A stretch of DNA of 19,273 bases from Betaproteobacteria bacterium (lineage in GTDB: Bacteria; Pseudomonadota; Gammaproteobacteria; Burkholderiales; Nitrosomonadaceae), in assembly GCA_022601315.1 (NCBI GenBank), contig JAHZIU010000110.1, positions 1 through 19,273 of the forward strand. Reading direction: 5' to 3'. Numbering within the stretch: the stretch's first letter is position 1; each line of letters opens with the position of its first letter. The notes under the pieces were generated by a model. It saw only the letters and a list, made by a program, of their open reading frames with translations. It did no database searches and was not told the DNA's origin. Positions 8,720-14,661 of the stretch are shown piece after piece. The position numbers were made by a program, and so were the translations under genes.

Positions 8720-10075
8720 TTAAGGTGTACTGCTTTGCTGTTTTATTTCTAGAACCGGCGTCCACTGAGGTGTTTTGTCATAACCGTAAGCCCCAAAACG
8801 TTTTTTACTCAACGCGCCATCAAAGTCGCTATTCCATTTTGTATGATGTTGATAATCAGCTGTGTCCGGCGAAATATTGGGTTGTTTGTTTGGTAATAGT
8901 GCAAGATTGATTTGTCCAAGCGGGGCGAATGGCCGCACAAGATAGTTCTCTGCCGCTTTATATTGATCGACTATATTATCTTCATGTATGCCGCCAATTA
9001 AAGGAATTGATGCAAACACAGCGTTGCCTTTAATCCAGCGCGCATATAGGGGATTGCTTTCCCCAGGGTATAGAACAATGCCGGTATTGGCAGCTAAAAT
9101 CGTATTGTGAAATATGTGGATTGAGCGTGGCATGTGGTTGTGCGGTTGTATGCGTACCGCATCACCAAAGTTATTGACGAAAATATTGTTATACAGCGCG
9201 ATATTTCCTTCACCTTGAAATAAGGATTCATTTGGGTTTTGGTAAAATAAATTGCCATAGATTACATATTGATCATTTGATCTCGGGCCGGTCAGTGGCC
9301 AGTGACCAACTAATACATTGGGTCGTGCCATCTCCTGTTTTGATCCACCTTGTGCTTTACTGAATACATTGTGACGAATGATGGTTTTATTGATGCCTCT
9401 GGGCATGCCTGGAAATATTGCATGTGGTTGCTGATGCTTAATCTGTAAATTGTAGCCGCGTGTATCAGTGATCAAATTATATTCAATCAGTCCGGCAATA
9501 AAAGGATAGCCCCCATCTGAGTTGCCGAGATATAGGCCTGTGCCAGCTCCGGTAATGACATTATTGCGAATGATCCAATGCCAGGCTGTACATTTGGTGG
9601 AAATTCCGACAGTTTGTTGATTATTGTTATGCCCGTAGATACGTAGTCCATCCAGGGTAATATGGTGCGCCCAACTGGCATGTCCGCCACATTTCACACC
9701 GTCTACCGGTAAGTTGCGACCATCCAGGCTTAAGTTGCGAATGGTAATGTAGCTTGAGTTGGTTATGCTAATCGTATTTTGTCCCGTGCGGCCAATAAAA
9801 ACAGCGTGTGGCGCGTTCAGCGGGCCCGAGATAGTGATCCGTGCCTTCTCAGTGCCATATAGATGGTGAAGAGGCAATCCATGGTGATATTCTCCAGGGA
9901 GTAATTGAAGATGGTCGCCTGGTTTTAGTGTATCCAATCGTGCGCGATAGCTCTCTGGGTTTTCAATATAAGTTGTCCCTGAGGAGGCAGAAGCCAAACC
10001 AAATGGCAGGCAACACAGGATATAAACTAATCGAATAGCTTTGTTTCGCAGCTTTTGTTTTTTAGTATTAATCAT
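8720..10075 (-). CDS. Secreted right-handed parallel beta-helix protein inside the cus operon
   Basis: 451 residues. A Lys/Arg-rich start, hydrophobic core (~15-29) and A-S-A-S-S around 29-33 form a signal peptide, so it is periplasmic or exported. The first strand region (KPGDHLQLLPGEYHHG, 51-66) resembles the start of polysaccharide-lyase/chondroitinase-B-like helices. Repeated beta-helix rungs follow: ITNSSYITIRNLSLDG, WIIRNNVITGAGTGLYLG, AGLIEYNLITDTRGYNLQI, TIIRHNVFSKAQGG, YVIYGNLFYQN, IALYNNIFVNNFGDAVRI, IHIFHNTILAANTGIVL. No lyase catalytic residues were recognised. It is His-rich (22 His, several as HH pairs) with two mature Cys (C129, C162). The ATG overlaps the cusB stop by 8 nt (ATGATTAA) and is preceded by AAGGGGAG 7 nt upstream, so it is translated with cusB. 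It could be a periplasmic metal-binding or envelope protein; function unknown. Confidence 0.85.
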   Translation of the reverse strand: MINTKKQKLRNKAIRLVYILCCLPFGLASASSGTTYIENPESYRARLDTLKPGDHLQLLPGEYHHGLPLHHLYGTEKARITISGPLNAPHAVFIGRTGQNTISITNSSYITIRNLSLDGRNLPVDGVKCGGHASWAHHITLDGLRIYGHNNNQQTVGISTKCTAWHWIIRNNVITGAGTGLYLGNSDGGYPFIAGLIEYNLITDTRGYNLQIKHQQPHAIFPGMPRGINKTIIRHNVFSKAQGGSKQEMARPNVLVGHWPLTGPRSNDQYVIYGNLFYQNPNESLFQGEGNIALYNNIFVNNFGDAVRIQPHNHMPRSIHIFHNTILAANTGIVLYPGESNPLYARWIKGNAVFASIPLIGGIHEDNIVDQYKAAENYLVRPFAPLGQINLALLPNKQPNISPDTADYQHHTKWNSDFDGALSKKRFGAYGYDKTPQWTPVLEIKQQSSTP

Positions 10076-10078
10076 GTT
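10065..10078 (-). repeat. 14-nt start-region duplicate, beta-helix copy
   Basis: AACATGATTAATAC, identical to the copy at the cusA start (8592-8605). Here the overlapping upstream frame is the genuine end of cusB (...HQHD-stop). Confidence 0.8.
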
Positions 10079-11399
10079 GATGCTCCCCTTGCTCGATCTG
10101 TAATGGATTGGGTGGTTCGGTTCTTGGCGTTGCTGGATTGATCATTTTGGCGGTGGCTTCACGTAATCTTGACTCAGAATCAATGAGGAACTGGGATGAG
10201 GTGACGATTTCTTCACCTTCTTCCAACCCTTCCAAAACTGTTACTGTGCCATCGGCAGCTAACCCGGTCGTTATGGCGCGTGGCTCGAATTTTCCGGGAC
10301 TGCGAACCACTAACACTTTGTCACGTACACCGGAACGGATTATTGCCTCGGATGGGATAACCAGCGCGTTGAGTTGCTGGCTGGCATAGATGGTGATTTC
10401 TGCAAACATATCGGGTTTTAACAATAACTCATTATTTTTAAATTCCAAGCGTACTTTAATGGTGCGGGTTTTGGCTTCTGCATACGGATAAATGAACGCC
10501 AGGTGTCCTCTGAAAACACGCCCTGGTATGCCTACCAGTTGCATTTCTACCAGATCACCTGTTTTAACCCACGGTAATTCATTTTCATAGATATCTGCAA
10601 AAACCCAGACTTCAGATAAATCCGCAATCATGTAAATCTCTGTGGATGGTGTGACGTGTTGGCCTTCACGTGCGCCAATGTTAACCACAATGCCAGATGC
10701 AGGACTATGGATATGCAGACTTTTATGGATGTTATAGTCTTCCGTTAATTCATGTATTTGATGTGCTGGCACATCCAGTAGTTTTAGGCGTTCCAGTGAG
10801 CTATTGACAAGTTCTTCCGCGCCGCGGCGAATGTCTTCTATGGGACTTTGTTCGAGCGCTTTAAAGTTGTTGAGTGCGAGGATATATTCCTGTTGACTGA
10901 CGACCAGTTGTGGCGAATAAATACTGAGTAATTCCTGGTCTTCTTTAACTTTTTCGCCTGTTTTATCCACCTGCATGGTTTCAATCCAGCCTTCTACTTT
11001 TGGATGTAGGCGGACGATGCGTTTTTCATCATAAGCTACGCGCCCAACTGTGCGTACCACATGTGAAAGAATATCTTTTTTAACTGTGGTCGTGCGTACA
11101 CCCATGTTTTGAACTGTGTCCGGGTCGATATTAACAGTGCCAATTGCGTCGCTAGCGAGTGGGTGGTCATTTGTGTAAATGGGTATGTAATCCATACCCA
11201 TTGAATCCTTGATGGGAACAGGAGAGGTGATAGTTGGGTTCATTGGGTTACGATAAAACAGCGGTTTGTTATTGTCCGCTGCTTGTATGCTATTTTCATG
11301 TGGCTGAGTACCAGCTTGCCAGTATGTATTTGCAAGCCAGCCCCCACTTATACCCACTATGAGCGTAACAGTGATGATGAATGGCATGGATTTATTCAT
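10068..11399 (-). CDS. cusB: Copper/silver efflux periplasmic adaptor CusB
   Basis: Membrane-fusion protein linking CusA to CusC and handing over Cu(I)/Ag(I). With the start chosen here it has 443 residues. An N-terminal membrane anchor/signal (~7-23) is followed by the heavy-metal-binding motif FYRNPMNPTITSP..DSMGMDYIPIY (48-75), Met-rich as in CusB. Then come the lipoyl/barrel-sandwich and helical hairpin (VEGWIETMQVDKTGEKVKEDQELLSIYSPQL and following) and beta-barrel segments. The start at 11399 is preferred over the longer frame (11417): AAGGAAG lies 6 nt upstream, and the ATG overlaps the cusC stop by 8 nt (ATGAATAA). The same overlap style links cusB to the next gene. The C-terminus EQGEHQHD is acidic and His-containing. 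Third gene of a czcI-like/cusC/cusB/beta-helix/cusA operon. Confidence 0.93.
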   Translation of the reverse strand: MNKSMPFIITVTLIVGISGGWLANTYWQAGTQPHENSIQAADNNKPLFYRNPMNPTITSPVPIKDSMGMDYIPIYTNDHPLASDAIGTVNIDPDTVQNMGVRTTTVKKDILSHVVRTVGRVAYDEKRIVRLHPKVEGWIETMQVDKTGEKVKEDQELLSIYSPQLVVSQQEYILALNNFKALEQSPIEDIRRGAEELVNSSLERLKLLDVPAHQIHELTEDYNIHKSLHIHSPASGIVVNIGAREGQHVTPSTEIYMIADLSEVWVFADIYENELPWVKTGDLVEMQLVGIPGRVFRGHLAFIYPYAEAKTRTIKVRLEFKNNELLLKPDMFAEITIYASQQLNALVIPSEAIIRSGVRDKVLVVRSPGKFEPRAITTGLAADGTVTVLEGLEEGEEIVTSSQFLIDSESRLREATAKMINPATPRTEPPNPLQIEQGEHQHD

Positions 11400-12684
11400 A
11401 AATTTCTTCCTTACCAATTGCAGCCGTTAACTTAGCGAGCGCTTGATTTGCTTCGGTGAAAGCATTCCAATACTGCAGTTCATGATTTAGTAAGGAAATC
11501 TGGCTGCGTATCAAATTTAGAAAATCAACTTTGCTCACTTGGTACCCCGCCAGCATAGATGCAACGGTTTGTTGCGCCTGTGGAATAATGCCGGATTTAA
11601 ACAAAATCATTTGTTTCTTGGCACGTTGGAAATCATGATAGTTCTGCGAGATTTGCATACGAACATTATTCCATTCGTCTTCTAATGCATATTGATGTTG
11701 CAACAACTCACTGCTGCGTTGATCAACTGCTTTAGCCTGTTTGCGGTGCAAAAAGATGGGGACGCGCATACTTAGATTAAGCGTTAACAAATCTGAGCGG
11801 TCCAGACCTGTTGCGGGTTGGTCACGGCGAAAACCATAAAAAGCACCCAAATTAAAGTCAGGGTAGTAATCTTTTTTCGCCAGATCAAGACGCGCTTGTG
11901 CGGCATTTATTGATTTGCGTTTGGCGGCCAGTAAGGCGCGATATTGTTCTGCTTCCTGATAAAGCGCATCTTCTGAAATAATAGTGGGTAATGTTTCAGT
12001 AACACCATCGGGTAGTTTGATTGGTTGATTTGCAGCTCTACCGAGTAATGCGTTGAGTTGCGCAACAGTATTTTGACGAGTGTTTCTTAATCTTAATTGC
12101 TGATCAAGTAGATTGGATAATTCCAGCTGCGCTAATAGAATATCTTGTTGCAATCCTTTGCCGACTTCATATTTAGTCCGTGCAATTTGGATAAACTGTC
12201 GTAATAATTGCTGGTTATTTTCAACAATCAGTAATGCATGATCGAGATAAAAGATTTGCCACCAGACATGTTTGACATGACGCAGGAGCCACCATTTAGC
12301 TTCAGTGACGTTTTCAAGTGCCGCTGCCGCTTCAAATGCAGCGGCTTCTTCACGTAAAGCAAGCTTTCCTGGAAAAGGAAATTGCTGGGAAATACCTGGC
12401 CCGAGTTGTGTCATATTATCCTGAGCGGTGTTGAGATTATCTACTGGCAGATTTCTCGCACTGAAGCTGATCTCAGGGTCAGGCAGTGTGCCTACTTGTG
12501 ATGGAATCGCGGCTAATGCTTGTGCACGAGCACGCATTTGTGCCAGATCTGGATTGTTCTGGATTGTTAATTCAGTCGCTGCATTCAGTGTCAGAACATT
12601 TTGTTCTGCACCTGCGACAGCGCTGTTCGCAAGTAGTGATATGCCTAAAGAGGCACTACTTAGAAAATTGAATAATGGCGACAT
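11392..12684 (-). CDS. cusC: Outer-membrane efflux channel CusC (TolC family)
   Basis: Outer-membrane channel of the CusCBA tripartite pump. 430 residues: signal peptide ~1-25 (cleavage near AVAGA), then two repeated outer-membrane-efflux-protein halves. TolC-family cues are LNAATELTIQNNPDLAQMRA (~33-52), LPDPEISFSARNLP (~67-80), QFPFPGKL (~100-107), YEVGKGLQQDILLAQLELSNL (~176-196), LNALLGR and the second half YYPDFNLGAFYGFRRD. The long helical stretches fit the periplasmic alpha-barrel. No lipobox Cys was seen, unlike E. coli CusC, so it is probably not a lipoprotein. No convincing Shine-Dalgarno precedes the ATG, and no better in-frame start was found. The stop overlaps cusB by 8 nt. A 219-bp gap separates it from the czcI-like gene, enough for its own promoter or operator. 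Confidence 0.92.
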   Translation of the reverse strand: MSPLFNFLSSASLGISLLANSAVAGAEQNVLTLNAATELTIQNNPDLAQMRARAQALAAIPSQVGTLPDPEISFSARNLPVDNLNTAQDNMTQLGPGISQQFPFPGKLALREEAAAFEAAAALENVTEAKWWLLRHVKHVWWQIFYLDHALLIVENNQQLLRQFIQIARTKYEVGKGLQQDILLAQLELSNLLDQQLRLRNTRQNTVAQLNALLGRAANQPIKLPDGVTETLPTIISEDALYQEAEQYRALLAAKRKSINAAQARLDLAKKDYYPDFNLGAFYGFRRDQPATGLDRSDLLTLNLSMRVPIFLHRKQAKAVDQRSSELLQHQYALEDEWNNVRMQISQNYHDFQRAKKQMILFKSGIIPQAQQTVASMLAGYQVSKVDFLNLIRSQISLLNHELQYWNAFTEANQALAKLTAAIGKEEIYE

Positions 12685-12730
12685 AATTTTATATTTTCAG
12701 TATTCGGTTTTGGATTAATGGTGTATCCAT

Positions 12731-12751
12731 CCATGCAAGTACCTTGAATGG
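12731..12751. promoter_or_regulatory. Candidate operator (inverted repeat) upstream of cusC
   Basis: CCATGCAAG-TAC-CTTGAATGG: 9-nt arms matching at 8 of 9 positions around a 3-nt spacer, centred ~57 bp before the cusC ATG in the czcI-like/cusC gap. Placement and symmetry suit a dimeric metal-responsive regulator, but it does not clearly match a CueR or CusR consensus. Confidence 0.35.
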
Positions 12752-12903
12752 GATGCATCGGACCTAATACGTTGTCTATTTGTCTTTGATAAGTTCCAAA
12801 ATCAAGCTATTGGCCAAAGGTCGATATACAAAATAGATGAAGTACTAGATAAGTATATGCCGATCAATGTTGTGAAAATGGTTTGGGTAATGCGTTTGGT
12901 GGG

Positions 12904-13260
12904 CTAAGCGAGAGGAGGGCGTTGCAGTTGCTCGGGAATAAATGAGGAAGATTTAGATATAAGTGAAATTGTATATGAAGTGATACCGGAAGGCGTTGCT
13001 GTGGTACTTACGGATATCATGATTGTACTGCAACTGGTATGACACATCGTGTTAACCTCGCACTCTGGGTTAGAGGTCATATTATGATCCATCGGTTGCT
13101 CTGGTGAAGTAATCTGTAAGTGGGTATCACTGGTTGGAGTTGCGGTAGAATTTAAATTGCGTGCTGCATTTTCTTCATGTGAACACTGTGGTACTGCGGC
13201 AGCAAATGCGCCTTGCAATGGTATCCAAAGTATAATTAGAATCAAAAATAAACTACGCAC
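12904..13260 (-). CDS. czcI: CzcI-like small periplasmic protein, first gene of the cus operon
   Basis: 118 residues beginning with GTG (preceded by AGAAG ~7 nt upstream). A signal peptide (MRSLFLILIILWIPLQGAFAA, cleavage near 21) is followed by PQCSHEENAA. The layout resembles CzcI of Cupriavidus: the same signal length, a CxHE just after cleavage, a central Cys/His patch, and an ending close to the E-x-x-x-R-P pattern (PEQLQRPPLA). Possible soft-metal ligands are C26, H28, M57, H59, M61, C67, M72, C73, H74, C77 and M81. The Met content is higher than in Zn/Co/Cd-type CzcI, consistent with a Cu/Ag operon. The role of CzcI proteins is poorly known; involvement in regulating efflux expression has been proposed. 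It sits upstream of cusC in the same orientation. The family call is by eye, on a weakly conserved small protein. Confidence 0.65.
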   Translation of the reverse strand: MRSLFLILIILWIPLQGAFAAAVPQCSHEENAARNLNSTATPTSDTHLQITSPEQPMDHNMTSNPECEVNTMCHTSCSTIMISVSTTATPSGITSYTISLISKSSSFIPEQLQRPPLA

Positions 13261-13285
13261 TATAAGCTTCTTTTTATCAGTTTAT

Positions 13286-13314
13286 ATGTTATTTGGAAAT
13301 ATAAAATACTGCAA
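13286..13314 (-). promoter_or_regulatory. Candidate sigma-70 promoter for the czcI-like/cus operon
   Basis: On the minus strand TTGCAG (13309-13314), a 17-bp spacer and TAACAT (13286-13291), 26 bp before the GTG start. Each box matches consensus at 4 of 6 positions. An exact 15-bp palindrome lies ~29 bp upstream of the -35 box. Confidence 0.35.
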
Positions 13315-13342
13315 AACTTATTGTTTTTATGAAATATGGACG

Positions 13343-13357
13343 ACTATTAATAATAGT
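13343..13357. promoter_or_regulatory. Perfect 15-bp palindrome upstream of the czcI-like promoter
   Basis: ACTATTA-A-TAATAGT, 7-bp arms with a single central base. It stands where an activator site for the candidate promoter at 13286-13314 would be expected, and also lies downstream of the glucokinase stop. AT-rich, so chance is possible. Confidence 0.3.
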
Positions 13358-13446
13358 TGTTAATAAGGGACAATGCAATTGAAATAAAGTTTACTTAAGA
13401 TTGAAAATACGCTTGGTATGTGTATTCCTGCGCCATTTTTTAATTA

Positions 13447-14442
13447 TTAAGCAATACGTTGTGCTTCTTGCCTGGCCCCTAACAAGTTGACTTCGGGGTT
13501 TGTAATAACATGTACCGGAATTTCATGCATCATTGCGGAAAATCGTCCCTTATCACGGAATGCCTGTATGAAGCGTCCTGTGTTGAGTATATTAATGATT
13601 TTTGGTGCGATCCCACCGGCGATATAGACACCATTACGACATAATCCGGCAAGTGCCAGATTGCCGGCATAAGCGCCATAAATTTCAGTGAATAATTCCA
13701 GTGACTTCAATGCAATCGGGTGATGGTGTGTTAATGCAAGTGCAGTGATTGTTGCGCCACTGTCTTCATTAAGATTTTTCCGTGCTAAGTTTGAAACTGC
13801 AGCTAACTCCGTTTGTAAAAAATTAAAGATATTGGTTAAACCAGGCCCTGATAGCACGCGTTCAATTGAAACATGGTCAAATTTATTTTGCAGCGCTTCC
13901 AATAACTTAATCTGCAATTTACCGGTAGGTGCAAAATCCATGTGCCCTGCTTCAGTCGACAGTGGCACATAGCGGTCTCCCTGCCAAGTGAGCCATGCAA
14001 CACCCATTCCAGTACCTGCACCTAATATGACGCACATTTCTTGTGCATGCACCTGGCCTGTTTGTAGTGTTGTTAAATCTTCTGGTGACAGGATTTCAAT
14101 TGCCAAAGCAGCAGCCTCAAAATCATTCAGGAGCTGAACACTGGACATTGAAAATTCGGATTTGATTTCTGTGCTATCAATTTGCCAGGGCAGGTTGGTC
14201 ATTTTAATCTTCTGGCCAACGACTGGCCCTGCTATAGCAAAGCAGGCGGTGATAGAAGCACTGGTTGACAATTTAATTTCGGATCTATCCAGGAAATCTC
14301 TGAGCAGATCTGAAAAAGTAGTATATGCATTGCTGTTATAGTGATACGTGAACTGTACATGAACTGCAGCTTCTCTTAAGGTTGCAATTTGTAGAATCGT
14401 TTTGGTGCCACCGATATCACCGTAAATTAATTGTTTGTCCAA
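13447..14442 (-). CDS. glk: Glucokinase (Glk family)
   Basis: Phosphorylates glucose to glucose-6-phosphate with ATP; cytoplasmic. Glk-family cues (331-residue form) are the N-terminal phosphate loop YGDIGGTKT, the segment ending CFAIAGPV, TNLPWQID, LLNDFEAAALAI, the second nucleotide loop ILGAGTGMGVAWL, the substrate/metal motif STEAGHMDFAP, ERVLSGPGL and the C-terminal GVYIAGGIAPKI. Length (~330) is normal. Start choice: the frame also has a TTG at 14451, but GGGGGA (14452-14457) abuts it directly. The TTG at 14442 lies 9 nt from GGGGGA and is preferred; no ATG is available nearby, so a rare TTG start implies modest translation. Divergent from the alpha-glucan phosphorylase gene, a sensible pair for glycogen and glucose use. 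Confidence 0.92.
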   Translation of the reverse strand: MDKQLIYGDIGGTKTILQIATLREAAVHVQFTYHYNSNAYTTFSDLLRDFLDRSEIKLSTSASITACFAIAGPVVGQKIKMTNLPWQIDSTEIKSEFSMSSVQLLNDFEAAALAIEILSPEDLTTLQTGQVHAQEMCVILGAGTGMGVAWLTWQGDRYVPLSTEAGHMDFAPTGKLQIKLLEALQNKFDHVSIERVLSGPGLTNIFNFLQTELAAVSNLARKNLNEDSGATITALALTHHHPIALKSLELFTEIYGAYAGNLALAGLCRNGVYIAGGIAPKIINILNTGRFIQAFRDKGRFSAMMHEIPVHVITNPEVNLLGARQEAQRIA

Positions 14443-14492
14443 GTGCTTCAATCCCCCAAAAATATAAAAGATTATTCAATCTGAATATTGAG

Positions 14493-14504
14493 CCAATGAA
14501 TTGG
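14493..14504. promoter_or_regulatory. Inverted repeat in the glk/glgP divergent gap
   Basis: CCAAT-GA-ATTGG, 5-bp perfect arms with a 2-nt spacer, ~50 bp upstream of the glk start. On the minus strand it overlaps a weak -35-like TTGGCT. Possible operator controlling glk; weak evidence. Confidence 0.25.
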
Positions 14505-14650
14505 GTTAGTTTTTCTTGTTTATCTATGGAAGAATATACCTTATTCATTTTCGGGTGCGGAAAAATGAACTGCATGTTAATGAATAGGACTTGCTGCAAA
14601 ATTATTTGTATTCCACAATGAACTAAATGGAATTGCCAATTTGTCGCCAG

Positions 14651-14656
14651 GGAGAG
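14651..14656 (+). promoter_or_regulatory. Ribosome binding site deciding the glgP start
   Basis: GGAGAG, within CAGGGAGAG, lies 5 nt before ATG 14662. This marks 14662 as the start and not the upstream in-frame TTG at 14641, which would place the Shine-Dalgarno inside the coding sequence. Confidence 0.7.
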
Positions 14657-14661
14657 CAATC

